64,000 nucleotides of DNA, from positions 1,488,001-1,552,000 of the forward strand of contig CBDAPQ010000005.1 of NCBI GenBank assembly GCA_965198485.1, written 5' to 3'. A program made the position numbers and the translations under genes. The stretch comes from RH-AL1 sp965198485. GTDB lineage: Bacteria > Pseudomonadota > Alphaproteobacteria > Rhizobiales > Beijerinckiaceae. Each line of letters opens with the position of its first letter. The stretch's first letter is position 1. Below, in pieces: positions 51,793 through 61,100 of the stretch. The notes below the pieces were generated by a model. The model had not been told where the DNA came from. It saw nothing but the letters and a program-made list of their open reading frames with translations, and ran no database searches.

Positions 51793-53721
51793 ATGCGAAA
51801 CGATCGTGAGCCCGCTTCGAAACTCGTGATGCGTCCGACGCGCCGCACGGCCCTGGCGGCCCTCGGCGCCGCCGGCCTCGTCCTCCCGACCTTGGCGCGG
51901 CCCGGGCGCTTTGGCGTCTTGGCGGCTGACGCCAACGTGAGCGGCGAGACCGAGACCTACGGACTTTCGATCTTCGGCGACCTCGGTCTGCCGAAAGACT
52001 TCACCTGCCTTTCCTACGTCGATCCGCAGGCGCCCAAGGGCGGCATCATCAAGCTGCAGATCACCGGCACCTCCGGCAACCAGAACTTCCTCACTTTCAA
52101 CACGCTGAACATCTTCAACCTGCGCGGCGACGGCGCCGCCGGTGTGCCCGCCTCGTTCGACAGCCTGATGACCGGCTCGGCCGACGAGCCGGACGCGCTC
52201 TACGGCCTCGTCGCCCGCTCGGTGCGCTACACGGCCGATAAGAGCACCTATCGCTTTCTCCTGCGCAAGGAGGCGAAGTTCGCCGACGGAACGCCGCTGA
52301 CCGCCAGGGACGTGAAATTCTCCGTCGAGATCCTGCGCGACAAGGGCCATCCCTCATACTGGATCCCGCTGCGCCGCGACCTTGCCAGCATCGAAGTCGA
52401 GGGCGACGATGTCGTCACCGTCCGTCTTCAGCCCGGCCACGCGCGCGATTCCATCCTTTTCGTCGCCGGCCTGCCGATCTTCTCCGCCGCCTTCTACGCC
52501 AAGGTTCCGTTCGACGAGGTCAGCCTGGAGCCGCCGCTCGGCTCCGGCGCCTACAAGGTCGGCGCCTTCAACCAGGGCAAGTACATCGCGATGGAATTGC
52601 GCCCGGACTACTGGGCAAAGGACCTACCGATCAATGTCGGCACCGATAATTTTCAGACGATCCGTTACGAGTATTATGCCGACCGGTCCCTGGCCTTCGA
52701 GGGCTTCAAGACGGGCGCCTTCACCTTTCACGAGGAGTTCACCTCGCGCATCTGGGCCACCGGCTACGACATCCCGCCGGTAAAGGATGGCCGCATGATC
52801 AAGGCCTTCATGCCCGACGACTTCCCCAACGGGACTCAGGGCTGGTTCATGAACACCCGCCGCGACAAGTTTCGCGACCCAAGGATCCGCCAAGCGCTCG
52901 GCTATGCCTTTGATTTCAGGTGGACCAACGCCAACATCATGTACGGCGCCTATCAGCGCACGACATCCTACTTCCAGAATTCGCCGATGGCGGCGATCGG
53001 TGCGCCCTCGGCCGAGGAGCTCGCCTATCTCGAACCTTATCGCGCCAAGCTTCCGGCAGAGGTGTTTGGCCCCGTCTACCTACCGCCGGAGAGCGATGGT
53101 TCCGGGTCGGATCGCACGCTCCTTCGCAAAGGCCTCGACCTGTTGCTCGCCGCCGGCTGCAAGCGACAGGATCAAAAGCTCACGCTGCCCGACGGCTCGC
53201 CGTTCACGGTCGAGTTTCTGGACTCCGATCCTGCTCTCGAGCCTCACACGCTGCCTTTCATTCGCAACCTCAAGCTGCTCGGCATCGAAGCCAACATTCG
53301 CGTCGTCGATCCGGCACAGTACAAGCAGCGCACCGACAAGTTCGACTTCGACATTGTGACACTGCGTTTCGGCTTCGGAACCACGCCGGGCGCGGGAATG
53401 CGCGACACGTTCGGTTCGGAGGCTGCGAAGATACCCGGCTCGCGCAACCTCTGCGGCATCAGCGATCCCGTCCTCGACGCGCTGATCGAGAAGGCGGTGG
53501 TGGCGGACAACCGCGAGACGCTCACGATTGTGTGCCGCGACATCGATCGGGTGCTGCGCGCCGGTCACTACTGGGTGCCGATGTGGAACAAGAACGGCCA
53601 CACCGTCGCCTACTGGGATCTGTTCGGCAAGCCGAAGCAGGATGCCAAATACGGGCTCAACGTCGTTTCCACCTGGTGGTACGACGAGGCCAAGGCCAAG
53701 AAGACCGCGCTGCCTGGCTGA
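51793..53721 (+). CDS. yejA: Oligopeptide ABC transporter substrate-binding protein (YejA-like)
   Basis: A 642-residue periplasmic binding protein of family 5. The N-terminus carries a twin-arginine signal (MRPTRRTALAALGAAGLVLP) preceded by about 12 extra residues. The mature protein has the SBP_bac_5 pattern: GLSIFGDLGLPKDFTCLSYVDP, then FRKEAKFADGTPLTARDVKFS and SYFQNSPMAAIGAPS. It heads a yejA-yejB-yejE...yejF operon. Yej systems import peptides including microcin C, or antimicrobial peptides. Confidence 0.93.
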   Translation: MRNDREPASKLVMRPTRRTALAALGAAGLVLPTLARPGRFGVLAADANVSGETETYGLSIFGDLGLPKDFTCLSYVDPQAPKGGIIKLQITGTSGNQNFLTFNTLNIFNLRGDGAAGVPASFDSLMTGSADEPDALYGLVARSVRYTADKSTYRFLLRKEAKFADGTPLTARDVKFSVEILRDKGHPSYWIPLRRDLASIEVEGDDVVTVRLQPGHARDSILFVAGLPIFSAAFYAKVPFDEVSLEPPLGSGAYKVGAFNQGKYIAMELRPDYWAKDLPINVGTDNFQTIRYEYYADRSLAFEGFKTGAFTFHEEFTSRIWATGYDIPPVKDGRMIKAFMPDDFPNGTQGWFMNTRRDKFRDPRIRQALGYAFDFRWTNANIMYGAYQRTTSYFQNSPMAAIGAPSAEELAYLEPYRAKLPAEVFGPVYLPPESDGSGSDRTLLRKGLDLLLAAGCKRQDQKLTLPDGSPFTVEFLDSDPALEPHTLPFIRNLKLLGIEANIRVVDPAQYKQRTDKFDFDIVTLRFGFGTTPGAGMRDTFGSEAAKIPGSRNLCGISDPVLDALIEKAVVADNRETLTIVCRDIDRVLRAGHYWVPMWNKNGHTVAYWDLFGKPKQDAKYGLNVVSTWWYDEAKAKKTALPG

Positions 53722-53731
53722 GGCCGCTGTC

Positions 53732-54793
53732 ATGCTCGCCTACACGCTGCGCCGACTTTGCTTGATGATCCCGACGATCATCGGCGTGGTCTTCATATCC
53801 TTCGTAATCTCGAACTTCGTGCCCGGCGGTCCGGTGGACCGCATGGTATCGCAGATCCAGAGCGGCGGCTCCGCCGTGGGTGAGGCCGGCGGCAGCACGT
53901 CGATCGGCGAGAGCCGTGCCCGCGGCCTGCAGGGCTTCGACCCCGGCATCCGCCGCGAGATCGAGAAGCAGTTCGGCTACGACAAGCCGGCATGGGAACG
54001 CTTCTGGCTGCTGCTGAAGGGCGACGCCACGTTCCACCTCGGACGCTCGCTGTTCTCGCGCATCCCCGTCTCGACGCTGATCTGGCAGAAGCTGCCGGTC
54101 TCGGTCTCGCTCGGCGTGTGGATGACGCTGCTCTCCTACCTGATCTCGATCCCACTCGGCATCCGCAAGGCGGTCCGCGACGGGTCGCGCTTCGACATCG
54201 CGACGTCGCTCGCTGTCTCGACCGGCTTCGCCATCCCGAGCTTCCTCTGGGCGGTGCTGCTCGCTACGCTGTTCTGTTCGGCCAATCTGCCGCTGTTCCC
54301 ACAGCGCGGCCTGACCTCCGACGATTTCGATCAGCTTTCGCTCGCGGGCAAGGTCGGCGACTATCTCTGGCACATCGCAATGCCGGTGACGGCGCTGACG
54401 CTCGGTTCCTTCGCCACTGTGACGGCGCTGACCAAGAACGCCTTCATCGACGAGATCGGTAAAGCCTACGTCCTGACGGCGCGCATGAAGGGGCTCGACG
54501 AGCGCCGTGTGCTCTACGGCCACGTGTTCCGCAATTCGATGATGATCGTGGTGGCGGGCTTCCCCGCCGCTTTCGTCGGCGCCTTCTTCACCGGGGCGCT
54601 GCTCATCGAATACATCTTCTCCCTGGATGGGCTTGGGCGCCTGTCCTACGAGGCGGTGATCGCGCGCGACTACCCGATCGTGTTCGCCAACATCTACGTC
54701 TTCGCGCTCATCGGACTCGTGGTGAACCTGATCTCCGACCTCACCTACACCTGGATCGACCCGCGCATCGACTTCGAGCGGCGCGAGGTCTGA
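53732..54793 (+). CDS. yejB: Oligopeptide ABC transporter permease (YejB-like)
   Basis: A 353-residue inner-membrane permease; ATG 53732 (MLAYTLRRLCLMIPT) begins 10 bp after yejA. The DppB-type EAA loop is EIGKAYVLTARMKGLDERRVLYGHVFRN. About six hydrophobic helices, and a periplasmic insertion (DRMVSQIQSGGSAVGE) typical of YejB. It abuts yejE with no gap (GTG follows the TGA). Confidence 0.92.
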   Translation: MLAYTLRRLCLMIPTIIGVVFISFVISNFVPGGPVDRMVSQIQSGGSAVGEAGGSTSIGESRARGLQGFDPGIRREIEKQFGYDKPAWERFWLLLKGDATFHLGRSLFSRIPVSTLIWQKLPVSVSLGVWMTLLSYLISIPLGIRKAVRDGSRFDIATSLAVSTGFAIPSFLWAVLLATLFCSANLPLFPQRGLTSDDFDQLSLAGKVGDYLWHIAMPVTALTLGSFATVTALTKNAFIDEIGKAYVLTARMKGLDERRVLYGHVFRNSMMIVVAGFPAAFVGAFFTGALLIEYIFSLDGLGRLSYEAVIARDYPIVFANIYVFALIGLVVNLISDLTYTWIDPRIDFERREV

Positions 54794-55972
54794 GTGGACG
54801 CACCCGTGCATAGGGCCATGGCGCAGACCACCGGCCAGATCACGCCGCGAGTGCCGACTTCGCGCTTCCTGCGCTTGACGCCGATCAACGCGCGCCGCCT
54901 CGCCGTCTTCCGCAGCCACAAGCGCGGCTACTGGTCGTTGATCCTGTTCACGGCGATCTTCGTCGTCACGCTCTTCGCCGAGTTCATCGCCAACGACCGT
55001 CCCATCCTGATCTCCTACAAGGGCGAGCTGCTCTCGCCGATCGTCCGGGACTACGGCGAGGACAAATTCGGCGGCTTCCTGTTCGCGCCGGCGGACTATC
55101 GCAACAAGGCGGTGCAGCAGGAGATCGATGCCCACGGCTGGATGCTGTGGCCGCCGATCCGCTTTTCCTACGGCACGCCGAACTTCGGCGAAGCGCTGCC
55201 GGCACCGATGCAGCCGACCTGGACCTTGAGCAAGGACCAGTGCGAGGCGGCGGCGGTCAAAGCAGGCGAACCGGCCGCGAAGGGCTGTGCCGCCATCGAG
55301 AAGGACTGGCTCGGCACCGACGGCGGTGCCCGCGACGTGCTGGCCCGCGTGATCTACGGCACCCGCATCTCGATCCTGTTTGGTTTCGCCCTGACCTTCC
55401 TGTCCTCGATCATCGGCGTCGCGGCGGGCGCGGTGCAGGGCTACTTCGGCGGCAAGACCGACCTGATCTTCCAGCGCGTGATCGAGATCTGGTCCGCGCT
55501 GCCCTCGCTCTACGTGCTGATCATCATCGCCTCGTTTATCGCGCCGACGCTCGGCTCGCTGCTCTTCGTGCTGCTGCTGTTCAATTGGGTGAGCCTCGTC
55601 GGCGTGGTCCGCGCCGAGTTCCTGCGCGCGCGCAACTTCGAGTACGTGCGCGCCGCCCGCGCGCTGGGGCTCAACGACCTCCAGATCATCTGGCGCCACA
55701 TGCTGCCCAACGCCACGGTTGCGACTCTGACCCTGCTGCCCTTCATCATGAGCGCCTCGGTGACCGCCCTGACCGCACTCGACTTTCTCGGCCTCGGACA
55801 GGCGCCGGGCTCGGCCTCGCTCGGCGAGCTGCTGCAGGAGGGCCAGAGCCATCGCGAGGCCTGGTGGCTGGCGCTCTCCGGCTTCTTCTCGACCGGACTG
55901 CTGCTGGTGCTGCTCGTCTTCATCGGCGAAGGCATCCGCGACGCCTTCGACCCGCGCAAGACGCTGGTGTGA
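54794..55972 (+). CDS. yejE: Oligopeptide ABC transporter permease (YejE-like)
   Basis: A 392-residue inner-membrane permease; GTG 54794 follows the yejB stop directly. RLTPINARRLAVFRSHKRGYWSL marks the N-terminal YejE/DppC region, and the EAA loop is EYVRAARALGLNDLQIIWRHMLPN. A large periplasmic loop (~95-180) is characteristic of YejE. Next on the strand is a toxin-antitoxin pair rather than the ATPase gene. Confidence 0.92.
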   Translation: MDAPVHRAMAQTTGQITPRVPTSRFLRLTPINARRLAVFRSHKRGYWSLILFTAIFVVTLFAEFIANDRPILISYKGELLSPIVRDYGEDKFGGFLFAPADYRNKAVQQEIDAHGWMLWPPIRFSYGTPNFGEALPAPMQPTWTLSKDQCEAAAVKAGEPAAKGCAAIEKDWLGTDGGARDVLARVIYGTRISILFGFALTFLSSIIGVAAGAVQGYFGGKTDLIFQRVIEIWSALPSLYVLIIIASFIAPTLGSLLFVLLLFNWVSLVGVVRAEFLRARNFEYVRAARALGLNDLQIIWRHMLPNATVATLTLLPFIMSASVTALTALDFLGLGQAPGSASLGELLQEGQSHREAWWLALSGFFSTGLLLVLLVFIGEGIRDAFDPRKTLV

Positions 55973-56005
55973 GCGCGTGGTAGACTTGCTCGAAGGAGCG
56001 CTGCG

Positions 56006-56233
56006 ATGAACAGGATCGTGCGGGAGAACTACCCGGTGGCGGACCTGCCGGAGGATCTGCGTGAGGGATTTGCCCTCGACGCGCAAGTCACTGTCACAAT
56101 TACTGGGATGCCTGAGACCATCGTGAAGGGACCTCGCCTCGGCGCTTCGATGAAGCTCTTGAGCCCGCCTTGGCTCACCAGTGAAGAGATCAACGCGCAG
56201 ATCGATGAACTGCGGGAAGACCGCGATCTCTGA
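56006..56233 (+). CDS. Probable type II antitoxin (partner of the PIN protein)
   Basis: A 75-residue protein starting 33 bp after yejE, with GGAGCG 8 bp upstream. It has a beta-rich N-terminal half (AQVTVTITGMPETIV) and an acidic helical tail (TSEEINAQIDELREDRDL), the plan of antitoxins that pair with PIN toxins. Its end overlaps the PIN gene start by 29 bp in another frame. The exact antitoxin family is not clear. Confidence 0.7.
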   Translation: MNRIVRENYPVADLPEDLREGFALDAQVTVTITGMPETIVKGPRLGASMKLLSPPWLTSEEINAQIDELREDRDL

Positions 56234-56711
56234 TTTATCAGCATCCCCGCTCGTCTATTTCGACAGCAACATCTTCATAGGCTCGTTCGAGACCGGCGTT
56301 GCGGCTTCTGACCTTGCCCGCCTTCTAGCTGCTTTGGCGAAGTTGCCCGGACGATCGGCGACGAGCGAATACACGTTTGGCGAGGTGTTGGGGCGAAAAG
56401 GTACTTTCGCAACCTGGGAGTCGCAGAAGGCCTTCTACAAAGACATTTTGTTCGATCGTTCCTTTGTTCGCTTAGCGCCAATCAATCGCGACCTCCTGGA
56501 AAAGACAGGCGATCTTCGCTTCGCGGCACAACAGGCTGGTCGGTCGTTGCGTCTGGCCGATGCAATCCACATAGCCAGTGCTCTCAAATGTGGGTGCGAG
56601 TATCTTCTAACGGCGGATGTGCGCTTGGGCAGCGCACTGCCGCCGGAGCTTCGTTACGTTGCTCCCACGAAGGACGGCGTCGAACTCCTGCTGGATGCCC
56701 TCGATGCCTGA
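56205..56711 (+). CDS. PIN-domain toxin (VapC-like) ribonuclease
   Basis: A 168-residue PIN-domain protein; I choose ATG 56205 (MNCGKTAISDLSAS), inside the antitoxin tail. The four acidic sites are Asp20 in VYFDSNIFIG, the Glu in TFGEVLG, Asp in LADAIHIASALK and Asp in LLTADVRLG. Such toxins cut RNA until bound by the antitoxin. The stop overlaps the yejF start (ATGCCTGA), so the pair is embedded in the transporter operon. Confidence 0.82.
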   Translation: MNCGKTAISDLSASPLVYFDSNIFIGSFETGVAASDLARLLAALAKLPGRSATSEYTFGEVLGRKGTFATWESQKAFYKDILFDRSFVRLAPINRDLLEKTGDLRFAAQQAGRSLRLADAIHIASALKCGCEYLLTADVRLGSALPPELRYVAPTKDGVELLLDALDA

Positions 56712-58323
56712 CGCGCCTCTGCTCGATGTCCGCGACCTCGCCATCACCTTCCCCGCCGTCGGCGGCACGCAGGCCGTCGCTGGCATCTCCTTCCGGCTCG
56801 ATCGCGGCCGCACGCTGGCGATCGTCGGCGAGTCCGGCTCCGGCAAATCGGTCACGGCGTTGGCGATCCCACGCCTGCTGCCCGTCGGCACGCGCGTGAC
56901 CGGCACGATCACCTTCAAGGGTGCCGACATGCTCGCCGCAAGCGAGCGCCAATTGCGCGAGCTGCGCGGCTCGGCCGTCACCATGGTGTTCCAGGAGCCG
57001 ATGACCTCGCTCAACCCGCTGCACACGATCGAGCGGCAGATCGGCGAGATCCTCGAGGTGCATGGCCTGCGTGGCCGCACCGCCCGCCGCGCCCGAACCC
57101 TGGAGCTGCTGGAGGAGGTCGGCATCCGCGACCCAGCTGGGCGGCTCGGCGCCTACCCGCACCAGCTCTCCGGTGGCCAGCGCCAGCGCGTGATGATCGC
57201 CATGGCGCTGGCCAACCGCCCCGACCTGCTCATCGCCGACGAGCCCACCACCGCGCTCGACGTCACCGTGCAGGCGCAGATCCTCGCCCTTCTGCGGGAC
57301 CTGCAGCATCGCCACGGCATGGCGATGCTGTTCATCACCCACGATCTCGGCATCGTGCGCGAGCTCGCCGACGACGTCGCCGTCATGCAGCGCGGGCGGA
57401 TCGTCGAGACCGGCCCGGTCAAGACGATCTTCGCCGAGCCGCAGCACGCATACACCCGGGCGCTGCTCGCCGCCGAGCCCAAGGGCGCGGCGCCCGCTCG
57501 CGACGAGACCGCCGAGACGGTGCTCCGTGCCGAGAACCTGAAAGTGCATTTCCCGATCCGCGCCGGCCTGTTGCGAAAGGAGGTCGGCTTGATCAAGGCG
57601 GTCGACGGCGTCGACCTCGTCGTGCGCGCCGGGCAGACCGTGGGCGTCGTCGGCGAGTCCGGCTCCGGCAAGACCACGCTCGGCCTCGCCGTGCTGCGCC
57701 TGATCTCCTCGCAAGGCCGTGTCGCGTTCCTCGGTAAGCCCATCGAGGTACTCGGCCTGAAGGCCATGCGCCCGCTGCGCCGCGACATGCAGATCGTCTT
57801 CCAGGACCCCTACGGCTCGCTGTCGCCGCGCATGACGGTCGGCGACATCGTCGGCGAAGGCCTCTCCGTCCAGCATGACCGGCTGCCGATGTCCCAGCGC
57901 CGCGAGGTCGTCGCCGCCGCGCTCGCCGAGACCGGGCTCGACCCGTCTACCATGGACCGCTACCCGCACGAGTTCTCCGGCGGCCAGCGACAGCGCATCG
58001 CGATAGCGCGTGCCATGGTGCTCGAACCGCGCTTCGTGGTGCTCGACGAGCCGACGTCGGCGCTCGACATGTCTGTCCAGGCGCAGATCGTCGATCTTCT
58101 ACGCACGCTGCAGGCCAGGCGCGGCCTCGCCTACCTCTTCATCAGTCACGACCTACGGGTCGTGAAGGCACTGGCCAGCGACATCGTCGTGATGCGAGCC
58201 GGCGTGGTCGTGGAGAGCGGCCCCGCCACCGAAGTCTTCGCCGCCCCGCGCGATCCCTATACCCACGCGTTGTTCGCCGCCGCATTGCGCGCCGGTCCGG
58301 ACGGCGCTCCGCGCGCCGCCTGA
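56704..58323 (+). CDS. yejF: Double ATP-binding protein of the peptide ABC transporter (YejF-like)
   Basis: A 539-residue protein with two fused ATPase domains. Each has Walker A (GESGSGKSVTALAI and GESGSGKTTLGLAV), an LSGGQRQRV or FSGGQRQRI signature, and Walker B (LLIADEPTTALD and FVVLDEPTSALD). ATG 56704 overlaps the toxin stop by 8 bp; the frame opens at 56617 without a start-like context. It completes the yejABEF set. Confidence 0.93.
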   Translation: MPDAPLLDVRDLAITFPAVGGTQAVAGISFRLDRGRTLAIVGESGSGKSVTALAIPRLLPVGTRVTGTITFKGADMLAASERQLRELRGSAVTMVFQEPMTSLNPLHTIERQIGEILEVHGLRGRTARRARTLELLEEVGIRDPAGRLGAYPHQLSGGQRQRVMIAMALANRPDLLIADEPTTALDVTVQAQILALLRDLQHRHGMAMLFITHDLGIVRELADDVAVMQRGRIVETGPVKTIFAEPQHAYTRALLAAEPKGAAPARDETAETVLRAENLKVHFPIRAGLLRKEVGLIKAVDGVDLVVRAGQTVGVVGESGSGKTTLGLAVLRLISSQGRVAFLGKPIEVLGLKAMRPLRRDMQIVFQDPYGSLSPRMTVGDIVGEGLSVQHDRLPMSQRREVVAAALAETGLDPSTMDRYPHEFSGGQRQRIAIARAMVLEPRFVVLDEPTSALDMSVQAQIVDLLRTLQARRGLAYLFISHDLRVVKALASDIVVMRAGVVVESGPATEVFAAPRDPYTHALFAAALRAGPDGAPRAA

Positions 58324-58413
58324 CGCTTTGTGTCCCGAGCGGCGGTCTCCGAGGTTTGCCCTGAAAGCGCGGCGGTGTATTCCAGCGAATGCACAAGGTC
58401 GAGGACGTCTGCC

Positions 58414-58443
58414 GATGATGCGCAAGTCGATGATGCGCAAGTC
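58414..58443 (+). repeat. In-frame 15-bp tandem duplication at the modA start
   Basis: GATGATGCGCAAGTC occurs twice in direct succession (58414-58428, 58429-58443), encoding MMRKS-MMRKS at the extreme N-terminus. Loss or gain of one copy would keep the frame and still leave an ATG, so translation could begin at either repeat. Confidence 0.8.
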
Positions 58444-59209
58444 GATGTTTCTAGTCCTCGCGGTGGTGCTCGCCGCGGCGATATCGGCCGCCGCTGCCGT
58501 GAACAAGGGTCCTCTCGTCTTCGCCGCCGCCAGCATGAAGACGGCGCTCGATGCCATCGCCGCCCGATATGCGGCGGCTGGCCATCCACCGCCGGTGATC
58601 TCCTACGGCTCGTCGGGCACTCTGGCCAAGCAGATCCAGAGCGGCGCCCCGGCCGACCTCTTCATCTCCGCCGACCAGAAATGGATGGACGTGCTGGCTA
58701 AAGACGGCGCGATTGACATCGAAACTCGTGAGGCGCTGCTCGGCAATGAGCTGGTGCTCGTCGAGCCGGCCGATGCCTCGGCCTCCTTGAAGATCGTCAA
58801 GGGTTTCGATCTCTCCGGCGCGCTCGGCGACGGCAAGCTCGCGGTCTGTTCCGTGTCGTCGTGCCCCGCCGGCATTTACGGCAAGGAGGCGCTGGAGACG
58901 CTCGGCATCTTTGCGGCGGTGGAGCCCAAGCTGGCGCAGGCCGATAATGTGCGCGCGGCGCTGCTTTTGGTGGCGCGCGGCGAAGCCAAGTTCGGCATCG
59001 TCTACGCCACCGATGCCAAGGCCGAGCCCAAGGTTAAGGTGGTCGGCACCTTCCCCGCGGACAGCCACGCGCCCATCGTCTACCCCGTCGCGGTGACCAC
59101 GGCCGCCAGGAACGAGGCCCCGGCCGCCGCCGCATTCGAGGCCTACCTGCACTCCGCCGAGGCCAGGACGATCCTGATCGACCAGGGCTTCACCGTGCTT
59201 GACAAATAG
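58415..59209 (+). CDS. modA: Molybdate ABC transporter substrate-binding protein
   Basis: A 264-residue periplasmic protein. Signal peptide residues ~10-28 (SMFLVLAVVLAAAISAAAA), then LVFAAASMKTALDAIAARY, the oxyanion-binding site region (SYGSSGTLAKQIQSGAPADLFISADQ) and the C-terminal FEAYLHSAEARTILIDQGF of the ModA family. It binds molybdate/tungstate for import. Start ATG 58415 is favoured by GAGGA 58400; a tandem 15-bp repeat makes several ATG codons available. modB begins one base after the stop. Confidence 0.93.
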   Translation: MMRKSMMRKSMFLVLAVVLAAAISAAAAVNKGPLVFAAASMKTALDAIAARYAAAGHPPPVISYGSSGTLAKQIQSGAPADLFISADQKWMDVLAKDGAIDIETREALLGNELVLVEPADASASLKIVKGFDLSGALGDGKLAVCSVSSCPAGIYGKEALETLGIFAAVEPKLAQADNVRAALLLVARGEAKFGIVYATDAKAEPKVKVVGTFPADSHAPIVYPVAVTTAARNEAPAAAAFEAYLHSAEARTILIDQGFTVLDK

Positions 59210-59210
59210 G

Positions 59211-59894
59211 ATGCTCTCCGCCGACGACTGGACGGCGATCGAAGTGTCGCTGCGCGTCGCCTTGGTCGCCATGCTGGCGAGCTTCCCATTCGGTGTCGCG
59301 GTGGCTTATGGACTGGCTCGCTGGGAGTTCCCCGGCAAGTCGCTCGTCAACGCCATCGTGCATCTGCCCCTCGTGCTGCCGCCGGTCGTCACCGGCTACG
59401 TTCTGCTGCTTGGTTTCGGCACGCGCGGTCCGCTCGGCGCTGCGCTGGCGAAGATCGGCATCGTTCTCGCGTTCCGCTGGACCGGCGCGGCGCTGGCCTG
59501 CGCGATCATGGGCTTTCCGCTGATGGTGCGCGCGATGCGGCTCTCGTTCGAGGCGATCGACCTGAGGCTCGAGGCTGCGGCCGGCACGCTCGGCGCCGGG
59601 CCGCTGTGGCGCTTCGCCCTGGTGACGCTGCCGCTGGCCGCACCCGGCCTCATCACCGGCTCGATCCTCGCCTTCGCCCGCGCGCTGGGCGAATTCGGCG
59701 CCACCATCACCTTCGTCTCCAACATACCCGGCGAGACCCAGACCATCGCGGCGGCGATCTACACCGACGTGCAGAATCCCGACGGGGACGCCGGTGCGCT
59801 GCGGCTCACCATGGTGGCGATCGCGATCTCGCTGGTGGCGGTGATTGCGTCCGACTGGCTGCAGCGCGGCGTCGCCCGGCGGCTCGCGGCGTGA
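59211..59894 (+). CDS. modB: Molybdate ABC transporter permease
   Basis: A 227-residue inner-membrane permease with about five helices. The EAA loop is AAGTLGAGPLWRFALVTLPLAAPGL, and the C-terminal half ARALGEFGATITFVSNIPGETQTIA is the ModB/CysT signature. The stop overlaps the modC start (GTGA). Confidence 0.95.
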   Translation: MLSADDWTAIEVSLRVALVAMLASFPFGVAVAYGLARWEFPGKSLVNAIVHLPLVLPPVVTGYVLLLGFGTRGPLGAALAKIGIVLAFRWTGAALACAIMGFPLMVRAMRLSFEAIDLRLEAAAGTLGAGPLWRFALVTLPLAAPGLITGSILAFARALGEFGATITFVSNIPGETQTIAAAIYTDVQNPDGDAGALRLTMVAIAISLVAVIASDWLQRGVARRLAA

Positions 59895-60988
59895 GCCTCG
59901 ACGTCGCCCTGCGCCGGGCCCTGCCGGGCTTCACGCTCGACGTTGCCTTCGCCAGCGTCGGCGGACTCGTCTCTTTATTCGGGCGCTCCGGTTCGGGCAA
60001 GTCGATGACTCTCAGTCTCATCGCCGGCCTCGCCAAGCCCGACGCCGGGCACGTACGCGTAGGCGAAAATGTATTGCTCGATATTGCCATGAGGCGCCAC
60101 GTGCCGGTGCAGCGCCGCCGCATCGGCCTCGTGTTCCAGGACGCCCAGCTCTTCCCGCACATGACCGTGCGTCGAAACCTGCTGTTCGGCCGATGGTTCG
60201 CCGGCGCGTCGACCCACGGCATTGCCTTCGATCACGTCGTGGAGACGCTCGGCCTCGGCGGGCTCCTGCCGCGTCGTCCCGGCAAACTCTCCGGCGGCGA
60301 AAAGCAGCGCGTCGCAATCGGCCGGGCGCTCCTGGCCGATCCCCGCCTGCTGCTGTTCGACGAGCCTCTAGCCGCGCTCGACCGGAAGCGCCGACTGGAG
60401 ATCCTGCCGCTCATCGAGCGGCTGCGTGACGAGTTCGCCGTGCCGATCGTCTACGTGTCGCATGCGATGGAGGAGGTCGTGCGCCTCGGTGGGCACGTCG
60501 TGGTGCTGGAGCAGGGGCGCGTTACCGCCGCAGGGCCGCCCGAGGCGGTGCTCGGCGCCGCGCGGGTCGAGGACGGTCGGTTCGGCCGGTCCTCCATCGT
60601 CACCACGGCCGCCGGCAAATGGGACGAGGCGTTCGGCCTCACCGCGCTCGTTCATCCCGCCGGCACGCTCTGGCTTGCCGGCCGTGCCGGGCCGCCCGGA
60701 CGCGTGGTGCGCGCGTTGGTCCGAGCCACCGACGTCAGCCTGACGCCGGGCAACCCCGGGCCGATCTCGATCCGCAGCGCCCTCGCCGGGCGGATCGCCG
60801 CGGTGGATCCGGAAGGGCCGTTGGCCGCCGTCACCGTAGATCTGCAAGGCAGCGGCCAGGTCGTCGCGCTGGTGACGCGGCGCGCACTGCACGATCTCGG
60901 GCTGGGATTGGGCTCGCCGGTGTTCGCGCTGGTCAAGGCTGTGGCGCTGGATGAAGGCACGGTGGCACAGGTCGCTTGCAGGAACTGA
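59891..60988 (+). CDS. modC: Molybdate ABC transporter ATP-binding protein
   Basis: A 365-residue ATPase, GTG 59891 overlapping the modB stop. Walker A is GRSGSGKS, the signature LSGGEKQRVAIGRALL, Walker B LLLFDEPLAALD, and the switch His is in YVSHAMEEV. Residues ~295-360 (SIRSALAGRIAAVDPEGPLAAVTVDL) are the TOBE/molbindin domain that senses oxyanion. It drives modAB uptake. Confidence 0.94.
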   Translation: MSLDVALRRALPGFTLDVAFASVGGLVSLFGRSGSGKSMTLSLIAGLAKPDAGHVRVGENVLLDIAMRRHVPVQRRRIGLVFQDAQLFPHMTVRRNLLFGRWFAGASTHGIAFDHVVETLGLGGLLPRRPGKLSGGEKQRVAIGRALLADPRLLLFDEPLAALDRKRRLEILPLIERLRDEFAVPIVYVSHAMEEVVRLGGHVVVLEQGRVTAAGPPEAVLGAARVEDGRFGRSSIVTTAAGKWDEAFGLTALVHPAGTLWLAGRAGPPGRVVRALVRATDVSLTPGNPGPISIRSALAGRIAAVDPEGPLAAVTVDLQGSGQVVALVTRRALHDLGLGLGSPVFALVKAVALDEGTVAQVACRN

Positions 60989-61083
60989 TCCGATCGCTGT
61001 GATCCTCGCCAGGCCTCCGTCGTCTGATCCGATGACATGCCCTTGACGAAAAGATTACCGGCCTCCAAATTCAGCCAACAGAA

Positions 61084-61100
61084 ATGCTCGTTTGGAGTAT
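61084..61100 (+). promoter_or_regulatory. Palindrome overlapping the nadA ribosome-binding site
   Basis: ATGCTC-N5-GAGTAT (61084-61100), one mismatch from a perfect inverted repeat. Its right half contains GGAG (61094-61097), the ribosome-binding site 8 bp before the nadA ATG. It is a candidate operator for a NAD-synthesis repressor, such as NadQ or NrtR, either of which is known from Alphaproteobacteria; assignment is inference. Confidence 0.5.

Noticed and set aside
53657..56086. 809-residue minus-strand ORF across yejB-yejE
   Set aside because: Antisense shadow of conserved transporter genes with EAA loops on the plus strand.
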